From Stieleria sp. JC731 (GTDB taxonomy: Bacteria > Planctomycetota > Planctomycetia > Pirellulales > Pirellulaceae): DNA of 64,000 bases. The notes beneath the pieces were generated by a model. It was not told the origin of the DNA and made no database searches. It saw nothing but the letters and a program-made list of their open reading frames with translations. Both the position numbers and the translations under genes were made by a program. Within the stretch, counting starts at the first letter, position 1. Every line of letters begins with the position of its first letter. The stretch covers positions 1,054,001 through 1,118,000 of the forward strand of contig NZ_JAJKFQ010000011.1 of the NCBI RefSeq assembly GCF_020966635.1. The letters are read 5' to 3'. Of this stretch, positions 45,257 to 54,586 are shown in pieces.

Positions 45257-45796
45257 TGGTGCATTGCCTTATTGGCTTGCCTTGATCACGACTCCGTTTT
45301 GCCCCAGTCGTATCGACGATCCATCAATACCTATTTTGCGCGATTCTTGAAATCTTTATGAAGGTGTACAATCCGACATTACATCTGTGATGATCGGCCG
45401 ACACGACATTTCATCTAAAGTGAACCATCAGGTTCGCATTACCTTCATACCAAACTGCTATCAATTAAATCGGATAATCCGATTCCGTTCCGACGCGATT
45501 GATATCCATGTTGCCGATACAGCGGTCAGCTAATAACGGTTGTATCGGTTAGTCGCTCACCGCGATCGATTCTGGTTCTGGAGGTGAGGCCCATCATCCG
45601 TTGAAAGCGGTCGCTGCGAGCTTCTGCCAAGACTTCATTAAAAAACGCACGCTTTGACGGTCTTGCTAAATCGCGTTTCGAATTCTAACCGTGTATATGC
45701 CGGTTAGTTTTGCTCCAAACGCCGTCGTTGACTGATAGCCGTCTCACGTTGGTCATATTCTTGCAAAACCTGCCACCGTCGACGTGAAATATGGAC
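45257..45796. other. Gap with no supported gene
   Basis: No gene, tRNA or known RNA element is recognised. Two similar phrases, ACATTACATCTGTGAT and ACATTTCATCTAAAGTGA, lie 35 bp apart near 45380-45415. They may be a short direct repeat. The sequence is locally AT-richer than the flanking genes. Confidence 0.35.
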
Positions 45797-45844
45797 ACAA
45801 AAAAAGTCCACTGCGGAAGTTTTATCCCCTCCAGCAGTGAACCT
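45797..45844 (-). terminator. Rho-independent terminator after the GspF-type gene
   Basis: Read on the minus strand, GGTTCACTGC and GCAGTGGACT form a stem around a GGAGGGGATAAAACTTCC loop, followed by TTTTTTTGTG. It is about 60 bp after the stop of the GspF-type gene and ends the GspD-like/GspE/GspF unit. Confidence 0.75.
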
Positions 45845-45901
45845 TATTGATTAGGCAACCGGTAGCGAACTGCGATTGTCGCTTTGCATCGCACGAATAC
45901 G

Positions 45902-47119
45902 CTAAGACAACTGCGTGCTGCTTTTAAGAACCGGTACTAAGAGCGCAAGAACGACGGCGAGGACAAAGAACGCCATCACCAGAAGCATCATTGGTTCAAG
46001 CAAGCGGACGAATAAATCGAGTCGACGAAAGGTTCGTTTCTCGAGTGAGTCCGCGATTTCTGGCAGTACTTGTTCAAGCGAGTTGCTTTCCTCGCCAACG
46101 CTAATCATTTCAACGACCGACGGAGGGAAGTAGCCTGAACTGCGAAGTGGCGAAGCAAGCGATTCACCACCGCGGATGTTTTCAGTGGCGTTCGCGATTG
46201 ATTGGCTAAGCAAAAAGTTTGCCGAAGCTGATCGGCTGATTTCCAGCGACTTTAGGATCGGAACACCGTTGCCGAGCAGGGTTCCCAAGACTCGGCAGAA
46301 TCGGGAGACGGCCAAATTCATCAGAATGTTGCCGAGCACAGGAATTTTAAGCTTTGCTTTGTCGATGAATTCACGACCGCCATCGCTGGACAATTGAACT
46401 TTTGCAGCGACTAGCAACGCCGCGATCGCGACAACAATCACCCAGCCATACGCTTGTAAGACGCCGCTAAAGCTGAGCAGCCATTCGGTGTACCAGGGCA
46501 TTTCGCCCTTGGCACGCAACCGGTCAAACATCGAGTCGAACTTGGGGACAAAGAATACCAGCAGGCCGGTGATGACGACGGAACCCACCGAGAACAGGAA
46601 AACCGGATAGGCGAGGGCGCTGATGGTCCGTCCTTTAAGGTCTTCTTGTAGTTCGGTGAACGTGCCCACACGATCGAGCGCGTCTTCTAAGAAACCGCCC
46701 TCGGTACCGGCGCGAACCATGTTGATCCCCATGTCGGAGAACACACGTGGGTATCGAGCCATTGCGTTGCCGATCGGTTCGCCGTCTTCGACGCGTGATC
46801 GAATATCTTTGATGATCGCACCGAGCACCGGATCGGCGCTCTGTTCACCGAGCACGGTCAGTGCTCGCAGCATCGGAACGCCAGCCCGCAGCAGCGCAGC
46901 CAACTGACCGTAGAAGATGGCCATGGTTTGGCCTTTGACTTTCTTTCGGCTGCCCAAAATTGAGGCACCGGCCGATCGTGATTCCGATGCGGTGACTTTC
47001 GAAGGGAACAGCGATTTTTCGCTCAGCAACGAAGCGACTTCGCGTTCGTTTGCCGCTTCAATGGTTCCGTTGACAGTTTTGCCCGACATGTCGCGGGCGG
47101 TGTATGCGTAAACCGGCAT
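45902..47119 (-). CDS. Type II secretion/type IV pilus inner-membrane protein (GspF/PilC)
   Basis: The 405-residue protein has the duplicated T2SSF domain. It opens MPVYAYTARDMSGKTVNGTIEA, the usual GspF/PilC start. The first cytoplasmic domain contains the conserved R-A-G-V-P segment (LRAGVPMLRALTVL) and the second repeats it (LGNGVPILKSLEIS). Three transmembrane helices lie at about 170-195, 215-235 and 375-400. GspF/PilC sits in the inner membrane over the assembly ATPase. The GspE-type gene ends 4 bp before its start, so the two are one operon. Confidence 0.94.
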   Translation of the reverse strand: MPVYAYTARDMSGKTVNGTIEAANEREVASLLSEKSLFPSKVTASESRSAGASILGSRKKVKGQTMAIFYGQLAALLRAGVPMLRALTVLGEQSADPVLGAIIKDIRSRVEDGEPIGNAMARYPRVFSDMGINMVRAGTEGGFLEDALDRVGTFTELQEDLKGRTISALAYPVFLFSVGSVVITGLLVFFVPKFDSMFDRLRAKGEMPWYTEWLLSFSGVLQAYGWVIVVAIAALLVAAKVQLSSDGGREFIDKAKLKIPVLGNILMNLAVSRFCRVLGTLLGNGVPILKSLEISRSASANFLLSQSIANATENIRGGESLASPLRSSGYFPPSVVEMISVGEESNSLEQVLPEIADSLEKRTFRRLDLFVRLLEPMMLLVMAFFVLAVVLALLVPVLKSSTQLS

Positions 47120-47123
47120 GGAC

Positions 47124-48818
47124 TTAAATCACCTCGCCTTTGGTCACTCGCAAGACTTCATCGACACTGGTGCTGCCGGCGATCACTTTGTCCCAAGCAT
47201 CCATTCGCAGTGTTCGCATGCCTGTCGCTACAGCAGTTTTACGGATGTCCCAGCTGCTGGCGCGGGCTTGGGCTTGCTCGCGGATTTCGTCGTTGGTCAC
47301 CAACAGTTCATAGATACCCATTCGTCCGCTATATCCCAGCTGACGGCATTCGCGGCATCCAACTGGCCGATACCAAGTGCACCCTTCGGCACGATCCCAA
47401 GGGAAATCACGAGGCACTTCGTCACGCGCCGGCGTGTAGGATTCTTTGCAATGTGGACAGAGCCTGCGAAGCAGTCGCTGAGCCAACACGCCTTCGACGG
47501 TTCCGGCAACCAAGAAAGGTTCGACCCCCATATCAGAAAGTCGAGTGAACGCGCCCGAAGCGTCATTGGTGTGCAATGTACTGAAAACCAAGTGACCGGT
47601 CAGCGACGCTTGGATCGCGTTTTCTGCCGTTTCCAAGTCACGAATTTCCCCGACTAGCACAATGTCGGGGTCATGTCGAAGGATGCTACGTAGCGATGCC
47701 GCGAACGTGAATCCGATTTTCGAGTGAACTTGGATTTGGTTGATTCCATCGAGTTGGTATTCGACAGGATCTTCCGTCGTGATGATCTTCGTCGCTTCGC
47801 TGCGGATTTGTAGCAAGCTGCTGTAAAGCGTTGTGGTTTTACCACTACCGGTCGGACCGGTGACCAGAATGATGCCGTGTGGCAATTCGATCAATTGGCT
47901 GAATCGGCTGTAAACCTCTTTTGCCATCCCGAGCTTGCCGAGGTCGAACACCATGGCGGATTTATCGAGTACCCGCATGACCAAGCCTTCGCCGTGGATC
48001 ATCGGGATCACGCTCAATCGAATATCAACTTCGCGTCCGTGAACACGCAGTTTGATACGACCGTCTTGTGGCAAACGTTTCTCGGCGATGTTCAGCTTCG
48101 CCATGATTTTTAGGCGGCTGATGATTGCCGATTGAAAACGGTTGATCTCTGGCGGTGTGGGTTGTTTGTGCAAGATACCGTCGACACGATAACGCACAAC
48201 GAGACCGTCGGATTGGGTTTCGATGTGAATGTCACTTGCACGAACTTCGATCGCTTCGAGCAGGATTTCGTTGACGAGGCGAACAACCGAAGCCTCCTGA
48301 GCCATCTCGCTCAGTTCGCTACCGTCGGTTTCCAGTTCTTCTAATAGCTCGACATCTTCATCGTCAGCCGCCGCCGCCATCAGGTCTTCGACCGTTTCGC
48401 TACCGACGCCAAGATGGCGTTTCATCAGTCGCGCAATTTCGGCCCGTTCGGCTACAATCGGAATGATGTTTTTGCCGGTCGCGGCACTCGCTTCATCCAG
48501 CGGATACAGATCAAACGGGTCGGCCGTCGCAACGACGATCGAACCGTGTTGAAAGCGAATCGGAAACAGAGATTGCCGATAGATCAGACGCTGTGGAAAA
48601 CCTTCCAGGGCGGCTAAGTCGACTTCGGTTTCACGCAAGTCGACAAACTCCAGCCCGACTTCCTCCGCCAAGACAGACAACGCCTCACGTTCGTTCAAAA
48701 ATCCTTTTTCGACTGCGGCTTGAATAACATCTTCGGTGCTTGACGCGCGGCTGTCGGCAAGCTGCTCGTCACTTAACAATCCGCGACGTCGCAGGATCTC
48801 GCCGGCGTGCATAATCAT
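47124..48818 (-). CDS. GspE/PilB-type assembly ATPase
   Basis: A 564-residue secretion/pilus ATPase. The MshEN-like N-domain (about 1-150) is followed by the hexameric ATPase with Walker A GPTGSGKTT near residue 320 and Asp box and Walker B around EDPVEYQLDG and LVGEIRD. The zinc motif has CPHC...CREC (about 460-495) before GRMGIYELL. This is the GspE rather than retraction (PilT) type. The neighbouring GspF-type and secretin-N genes confirm the system. The start could also be two codons later. Confidence 0.96.
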   Translation of the reverse strand: MIMHAGEILRRRGLLSDEQLADSRASSTEDVIQAAVEKGFLNEREALSVLAEEVGLEFVDLRETEVDLAALEGFPQRLIYRQSLFPIRFQHGSIVVATADPFDLYPLDEASAATGKNIIPIVAERAEIARLMKRHLGVGSETVEDLMAAAADDEDVELLEELETDGSELSEMAQEASVVRLVNEILLEAIEVRASDIHIETQSDGLVVRYRVDGILHKQPTPPEINRFQSAIISRLKIMAKLNIAEKRLPQDGRIKLRVHGREVDIRLSVIPMIHGEGLVMRVLDKSAMVFDLGKLGMAKEVYSRFSQLIELPHGIILVTGPTGSGKTTTLYSSLLQIRSEATKIITTEDPVEYQLDGINQIQVHSKIGFTFAASLRSILRHDPDIVLVGEIRDLETAENAIQASLTGHLVFSTLHTNDASGAFTRLSDMGVEPFLVAGTVEGVLAQRLLRRLCPHCKESYTPARDEVPRDFPWDRAEGCTWYRPVGCRECRQLGYSGRMGIYELLVTNDEIREQAQARASSWDIRKTAVATGMRTLRMDAWDKVIAGSTSVDEVLRVTKGEVI

Positions 48819-48938
48819 GAGTCAGAACCAGACTGGAAGGTAGGAAAGAGATTGTTCAGGCAAGATTGTAATCGATACGGCATCGCCGCCTTTGGCGAGC
48901 GAGCCGTCGAATTGATGATGTGATCGACGTCTGGAGGA

Positions 48939-51900
48939 CTAACGTCCGCCCCGTCCGCCGCCACCGGGAGTTGTGGTTCCGCCGGGACGTCCACCACCAA
49001 AGCCACCGAACCCGCTTGGGCGTCCACCGCCGAAGCCTCCAAAGCCACCTCGCGAGCCCCGATCGCCACCACCGAATCCGGGAGGAGCGCCGCCGCCGCC
49101 GCCGAACCGAGCACGGAAGGCTTCACGCATCCGTTCGGCAGCATCATTGGCATCGCCACCGCGGTCGTTATTACTGTTCCCGCGGTCGTTGGATGTGTTG
49201 CTCTGGGTGCTCGTTTGTTGCTTCGGAGTTTCCAGCATTGCGGAAAGGGCTTCGACAACTTTGTCGCCATTGACCTTGCCGCTCAGCGAGTAAACGACCA
49301 TCTCTTTTTCATTGACTTTACCGGCTTGATCCAAGCTTTCGATCAATGCCAAGATCTCTTGAAAGTCCTGGTTGGTTGCCGTCACGATAACCGAGTTGCT
49401 GGCGGTATCGGCAGAAATTGTGATCTTGGTGCGTTCGCTTTTAGGTGTCTCGTTTCCACCGCGGCCGCCTCGACCGCCACCGCCACGGAAGGCTGCGATC
49501 AAATCTTGTGGTGATGGTGCACCTCCACCGCCGCCACGTCCACCTCGGTCGTTCTGTTCCGCACCGGCGATGCGATCGGCGTAGACCTCTTTGACGATTT
49601 TGGCGACGTCGGCTGCGTTAACGTACAGCACCGGGACCATTCGCGGAGTCGCGGTGAGTGAAATGTTTTCGGGGCTCTCCTGGCGATCAATCTTTTCCAA
49701 GATCATCTCGATCAATTGCATATCGACATCGTTGGCTTGAATGAACAAAGCGTTCAGTCGCAAATCTGGAACGATGCTGACGCTGCCTGTGGTGGTCAGA
49801 ACAGATTTCGATGTCGATGCGGAGTCGCCTCCGCCACCGGCCAGTCCCATCAATCCACCCAGCATGCCTCCACCAAGGCTGCTCGAAAGCGTATCGGTCA
49901 AACTGCCCGAGGTGTCACTGCCACCCATGATCGTTGCGACCAATTCCGCAGCGACATCGGCCTGGATGTACTTCAACCAAAAGATGGTGGGCAGTTCGCT
50001 AGCGGCGCCGCCCATGGGGCCGATCAGCTGGCTTAGAAGTTCTTCCAACTCATCTAGGGCTTCGGTGTCGTCCGATGCGATGCGAATTCCGTCCTCGGTA
50101 ATTTCGATCAGAATGTCAGCTGGAGGCTTGTTCGCTTGAGCAAGCGTTTGTTCATTTGCAGCTGACTGGTTGCCCGAAGGAGCCCCCGCCGAGTCCGTGT
50201 TGTCGATAACAGTTTCTTGAGCAGCAGGTGCTTGGGTGAGGTAATAGAAACGTCGGGGATCGAACCTCGAAGCGTCGATGTTGGCACCCGGTTGGGCACG
50301 TTGCGGGCTTTCAGGTTGGGCGTTTTGAGGCTGCGGTGCCGTTTGGTCCTCTTCACGAAAGATTCGTCGTTCACGGATCCCGTTGTTCGAGCTTGAGCCA
50401 CCTGGTGCGACGACACGGATCGCGTTTTCTCGACCCGTCATTCGCCAATACAGTTGCAGCTGACGAAGCGCGTCGTCAGCTTGGCTACCCGAAAGCGGCA
50501 ACAACCGAACTTTGCCGCGCAGAATTCCGTCCGCACCTGCACCGTCAAGCTCTTCGAGCAAACGTTCGATTTGCGAGATTTCATCGGTGCTGCCGCGAAC
50601 CCACAGCTTTCCGGTTGCAGGATCACCATCAACGACTGGGCCGCCCGGGTTTTCTTCGGTGACGCCGAAGTACTTGTTGATCGTTAGCAGGGCTTGCGCG
50701 GGATCGATTCGTTTTAGTTGGAAGACGCGGAAATCTTCACCGCTGCCTTCCATCTTTGCGATCACTTGGTCAATTTTGTCGTGAACAGCGGGTGTCGCAA
50801 ATGCGATGATCGAGTTCGTTGACGGTTCGATGGCGACACGCGTGTTCGGTTCGTCCTGCAGCAAGGTTTGCAAGACATCAAAAACCGATGCCGTATCGGC
50901 GACGCGTACAAAGTGAGTTTTGAATTCTGGCTTAGCGGTTTCGCCAGATTCTGAGTCGTCCGACGTCTCCAACGGTTGGTCTGCTTTGGTGACTAGGTTT
51001 TCCAGAATGCTGATTTTCGATGGCAAGCCAGTCGCGTAGATGCGGTCACCGTACAGGCCAACCGAAATACGAATATCGTCGCTGGAGTTTTCGCCGAGTT
51101 CTAAACCGAGCAGTGGTCGAGCGGTTTGCAGAATTTCTTCCGCACCGCGATAAGCCAATTTAATTTCGTGCACTTCTTGAGCGCTTTGGCGAATGACTTC
51201 ACGGATCGCCAACAGCTTTTCAGCCCGTTCGGTGATTTTGGCTTGGCGAGCGCTGTCGAGCACGATGACTCGTCCCCAAGGGCCGATCAATTCTGGCAGT
51301 TGTGATTTTGCTTCATCAGGAGTCATGCTGCCGAGCGGAAAGACTGATGTCACGATATCGCTCTTTCCGCGACTTTCCAGTGCATCAGGAGTGACAAGTT
51401 CGGCGAGTTCGCTGATCAGCTTGCTGGCGTTGTCGATTTCCAGATCGATTAAGAACAGCATCCGTCCACGCCGAACCAGTGCATGACCACGGTCCAGAAG
51501 CAGGCGGTTGAGCAGGTCTAGAGCTTCATTGAGCGTATAGGTGCGCGAGCGATCGATAAAAGAAACGGTACCTGGCGGGTAGCGATCGATTTGCAGCGAC
51601 AGATCGCCCTCGGTGGCGAGCCAATCCAAGACATCATTCCAGCTGGCGCCGGTGAAGTTGAAACGGAGATTCGAAACCGGCGGACGGTCAAGTTCCTCTA
51701 GCAGGATCCGCGCTGCCTCTTCTGGCGTGACGTCTTCGCCCCGCATGCTGAACCCGTCTTGGTTCGATTCATTGCCGACAGAATCACTGCCGGCAGACTC
51801 GTTTTCGACCGGTGAATCGGCGGTCACATCTGCGGCGTCCGAAGGCGACACCACTGCGGATTCCGGCTGAGACGTCTCGGGGGCTTCGTTGATTTCTTGC

Positions 51901-52007
51901 CCATGAGCTGGAATCGACAGCAATGAAACGCCAAGGATCGCTGCAACTCGTGCGGCAACGGCCCAATCGGTGGCACAAAACCGGCTCGATAGTCGGGTGA
52001 TACGCAT
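48939..52007 (-). CDS. Large secretin-N-domain protein without a visible secretin barrel
   Basis: The 1022-residue exported protein (signal peptide to about AHGQ, residue 36) has several secretin N1/N2-type repeats, seen as VVLDSARQAKIT..., FRVFQLKRIDPAQALLTINKYFG, ITISADTASNSVIVTATNQDFQEI and EMVVYSLSGKVNGDKVVEALS. Gly-rich loops separate them. A typical GspD continues into the barrel, ending with a V-P-x-L-G-D-I-P-x-L-G motif. Here no such sequence exists. The chain ends in a Gly/Arg/Phe tail (GGFGGFGGGRP). It may be a periplasmic scaffold that uses another barrel. It is in the GspE/GspF operon. Confidence 0.85.
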   Translation of the reverse strand: MRITRLSSRFCATDWAVAARVAAILGVSLLSIPAHGQEINEAPETSQPESAVVSPSDAADVTADSPVENESAGSDSVGNESNQDGFSMRGEDVTPEEAARILLEELDRPPVSNLRFNFTGASWNDVLDWLATEGDLSLQIDRYPPGTVSFIDRSRTYTLNEALDLLNRLLLDRGHALVRRGRMLFLIDLEIDNASKLISELAELVTPDALESRGKSDIVTSVFPLGSMTPDEAKSQLPELIGPWGRVIVLDSARQAKITERAEKLLAIREVIRQSAQEVHEIKLAYRGAEEILQTARPLLGLELGENSSDDIRISVGLYGDRIYATGLPSKISILENLVTKADQPLETSDDSESGETAKPEFKTHFVRVADTASVFDVLQTLLQDEPNTRVAIEPSTNSIIAFATPAVHDKIDQVIAKMEGSGEDFRVFQLKRIDPAQALLTINKYFGVTEENPGGPVVDGDPATGKLWVRGSTDEISQIERLLEELDGAGADGILRGKVRLLPLSGSQADDALRQLQLYWRMTGRENAIRVVAPGGSSSNNGIRERRIFREEDQTAPQPQNAQPESPQRAQPGANIDASRFDPRRFYYLTQAPAAQETVIDNTDSAGAPSGNQSAANEQTLAQANKPPADILIEITEDGIRIASDDTEALDELEELLSQLIGPMGGAASELPTIFWLKYIQADVAAELVATIMGGSDTSGSLTDTLSSSLGGGMLGGLMGLAGGGGDSASTSKSVLTTTGSVSIVPDLRLNALFIQANDVDMQLIEMILEKIDRQESPENISLTATPRMVPVLYVNAADVAKIVKEVYADRIAGAEQNDRGGRGGGGGAPSPQDLIAAFRGGGGRGGRGGNETPKSERTKITISADTASNSVIVTATNQDFQEILALIESLDQAGKVNEKEMVVYSLSGKVNGDKVVEALSAMLETPKQQTSTQSNTSNDRGNSNNDRGGDANDAAERMREAFRARFGGGGGAPPGFGGGDRGSRGGFGGFGGGRPSGFGGFGGGRPGGTTTPGGGGRGGR

Positions 52008-52504
52008 GCTTTACGGTCGAAAATAAAAGAAAGGCTTGATGAGTAATTGCTGTGCTTGTGGGGAGCTCCGTCCCGCCCGGCACACCGGAATTGACGCGAT
52101 CGCCTCGCTGGCGAAGGCCTCCGGTCAACTGATGTAACCTTGGGTGTAATCAAGGGTTCCTTTCCTTGGCGGGGGAATTCGGGGGAATAGGCGGTTTTTT
52201 GCTATTTTTGGCACCGAAAAAGGGGGCTGCGCCCCGTTTCACTTCTTCGAACCCGTCTTCGACCCTGCTAGGATACGTCGCTTCCGTTTTCTCGGTCGCC
52301 GCCTTCGCGATCTCGTCGTGCATTCCTTCGCACACGTCTGACCGGCAAAATCGGATGGAGTCGAGTATAAATAGTCGTGATCGGGCTGGCCCCGTTCACC
52401 TGACTTCGACACCGACCCACAATTCGATTGCAGCCTGCCGTTTAAGTTTATTTTGGGCTGCAACTAAGGAGCGAAGCCGGAAATCTCTAAGGATGATGAC
52501 TCGA

Positions 52505-53308
52505 ATGCTGCAAAAGCAACGCAAATTGATCCTCGATTCGAGCGGACGCGACGCGATGCGCCGCGCTGGACGCGTCAACGCAATGTTGATGGACTACATC
52601 CGACCTCACGTCAAAGTCGGCGCGAAGACCGGTGATTTGGACGAAATGATTCACCAATGGACGATCGACAACGGTCATCGTCCGGCCACATTGGGGTATC
52701 AGAACTTTCCCAAAAGCTGCTGCATCAGCCGCAATGAAGTGATCTGCCATGGGATTCCTGGCGACGAAGTTCTCACCGAAGGCGACATTGTCAACGTTGA
52801 CATCACGACCATCGTAGACGGCTGGCACGGCGACCAAAGCGAAACGTTCTTGATTGGCAAAGTCGACGATCAAAAACGTGAAGTCACCCAGTGCGCTTTC
52901 GACTGCATGCACATGGCAATCGAAGCATTAGAGCCTGGCTGCCCCGTTTCGGTGATTGGCGAAACCATCGTTCCCGCAGCCCATAAACGCGGCTTTACCG
53001 TCGTTCGTGAATACGTCGGCCATGGACTCGGAAAACAATTCCATTTGGATCCTTCGATCCCTCACTTTCCAAACCGCCAAAGCAAAATCGATCGCCTGTA
53101 CCCCGGCATGTGTTTTACCGTTGAGCCGATGATCAACGCCGGCACTCGATATGCCCGTTGTGATAAAAACGACGGTTGGACAGTGCGAACGAAAGATGGC
53201 CGCCCGTCGGCACAATTTGAACACAGCGTGTTGATGACCGAGGACGGTCCGGAGATCCTGACGCAGTGCTCTGAAGGTCCTCACAAAGGCCACGAGTTCA
53301 AGTGCTAA
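52505..53308 (+). CDS. map: Methionine aminopeptidase, type I
   Basis: MetAP removes the initiator Met from new proteins. The five metal ligands are visible: two Asp in VDITTIVDGWHGDQSET, His in GHGLGKQFH, Glu in FTVEPMI and Glu in QFEHSVL. The substrate-pocket block NEVICHGIP also matches. The frame is open for 380 codons, but the upstream part is not family-like. ATG 52505, with AAGGA 11 bases before it, gives 267 residues, the normal type I length. ATGs at 52493 and 52496 are alternatives. It is divergent from the secretin-N gene. Confidence 0.95.
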   Translation: MLQKQRKLILDSSGRDAMRRAGRVNAMLMDYIRPHVKVGAKTGDLDEMIHQWTIDNGHRPATLGYQNFPKSCCISRNEVICHGIPGDEVLTEGDIVNVDITTIVDGWHGDQSETFLIGKVDDQKREVTQCAFDCMHMAIEALEPGCPVSVIGETIVPAAHKRGFTVVREYVGHGLGKQFHLDPSIPHFPNRQSKIDRLYPGMCFTVEPMINAGTRYARCDKNDGWTVRTKDGRPSAQFEHSVLMTEDGPEILTQCSEGPHKGHEFKC

Positions 53309-53676
53309 CGCATTGGATATCGCTTGATGAGCGATTCGCCTTTCTTCTCAGGCGATCAACAGCGACTCGATCAATAGATTTTGCATTATCAACCAACACC
53401 TGACCGCTTAAAATTAGCCAGTGGTCCGGTCGCAGAGTCGGCACACCAATCGACAATGTCGTTGCCGTAAACTGTAACGCAGGCAGCATCGTTGTCATTG
53501 GCAATGTTGTCTTCTGCATCAATGTCTCCACTATCATTTGGTAACGCTGTCTCGATCGTCAGGACGCCTTGCTTGCACCTTGGCTTAGAAGGTGTCTCTA
53601 AGACCAGACGTTTAAATCGCGATTTGTAGCGTTGCCTCCCACCTGCTCTTCCCTTCCTCCTTCCGTGAGTACCTCC
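53309..53676. other. Gap between map and the ThuA-domain gene
   Basis: Minus-strand frames run through (53298-53537; 53389-53685). The second translates to a low-complexity Asp/Asn-rich text (for example GDIDAEDNIANDND) with no family I recognise and no ribosome site. It might be a remnant or chance. No repeat or RNA gene is seen. Confidence 0.35.
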
Positions 53677-54534
53677 ATGCTTCATTCGCTTCGTGCTTGG
53701 TTTGCGCTGTCGCTCGTCTGCCTATTGAGCGTCTCGTCGTTTGCCGCAGACAAAAAACTGAAGGTCTTGTTGGTCGCCGGCGGTTGCTGCCATGACTACA
53801 AAACTCAAACAACGTTGCTAAAAGAAGGGATCGAAGCACGCGTCTCTTCCGAAGTGACTGTCGTCTTCAATCCGTCCAGCGGTACCGACACGCGGTTCGA
53901 GATCTATGAATCAGATGATTGGGCCGATGGGTACGATGTCATCGTTCATGACGAGTGCTCGGCTGCAGTCACCGAGAAGCCCTACGTCGAACGAATTCTT
54001 GCCGCACACAAAAATGGCGTTCCGGCAGTCAACTTGCACTGCGCGATGCATAGCTATCGTTGGGGTGACTTTCGCAATCCTGTCGAAAAGGGTGCCGACA
54101 ACGCTGCTTGGTACGAAATGATCGGCGTGCAGTCGACGGGCCACGGTCCTAAGATTCCTATCGATATCAGCTTCGAATCAGATAATCCGATTGTCAAAGG
54201 CCTGAAACCTTGGACCACAATCGACGAAGAGCTTTACAACAATGTGCAAGTTTTCTCAGGCACTTCGGTCTTGGTTCGCGGTGACCAGATTCAACCGCCA
54301 AGCCGACGTGCACTGAAAGATAATCCCGATGCTGAACCGACCAAGGCAACCGCTGTGATCGGTTGGACCAATCTATATGGTCCCGAGCAAACGCGGATAT
54401 TTAGCACCTCGCTGGGCCACCAAAACGGAACCGTTGAAGACGCCCGTTATTTAGATTTCATCGCTCGAGGATTGTTGTGGTCCACCGGAAATCTGAACGA
54501 TGATGGTACGGCCAATCCAGCTGTCGCAAAGTAG
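53677..54534 (+). CDS. Exported ThuA-domain protein
   Basis: The ATG at 53677 gives a clear signal peptide (MLHSLRAWFALSLVCLL..., cleavage near SFAA, residue 24); the frame's earlier Met lacks one. The mature protein starts KLKVLLVAGGCCHDY, the ThuA-like (class I amidotransferase-like fold) strand. It continues with VIVHDEC, GVPAVNLHCAMHSYR and TSLGHQNG. ThuA domains are common in planctomycetes in exported sugar-related or glycosidase-like proteins. The enzymatic activity is not established. Length is 285 residues. It is convergent with the decaheme gene. Confidence 0.88.
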   Translation: MLHSLRAWFALSLVCLLSVSSFAADKKLKVLLVAGGCCHDYKTQTTLLKEGIEARVSSEVTVVFNPSSGTDTRFEIYESDDWADGYDVIVHDECSAAVTEKPYVERILAAHKNGVPAVNLHCAMHSYRWGDFRNPVEKGADNAAWYEMIGVQSTGHGPKIPIDISFESDNPIVKGLKPWTTIDEELYNNVQVFSGTSVLVRGDQIQPPSRRALKDNPDAEPTKATAVIGWTNLYGPEQTRIFSTSLGHQNGTVEDARYLDFIARGLLWSTGNLNDDGTANPAVAK

Positions 54535-54558
54535 CTGACATTCCTCAAAGTCGATCTT

Positions 54559-54583
54559 GGGCATCATGCCAAGCACGATGCCC
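54559..54583. terminator. Convergent hairpin between the ThuA and decaheme genes
   Basis: GGGCATC-atgccaagcac-GATGCCC forms a hairpin between two convergent stop codons. TGACAT and ATGTCA flank it and can extend the pairing. No T-run is evident. Confidence 0.35.
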
Positions 54584-54586
54584 ATG

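Noticed and set aside
53298..53685. Two minus-strand frames in the map-ThuA gap
   Set aside because: No ribosome site, no family pattern, and Asp/Asn-rich composition; possible remnant but not supportable as a gene.
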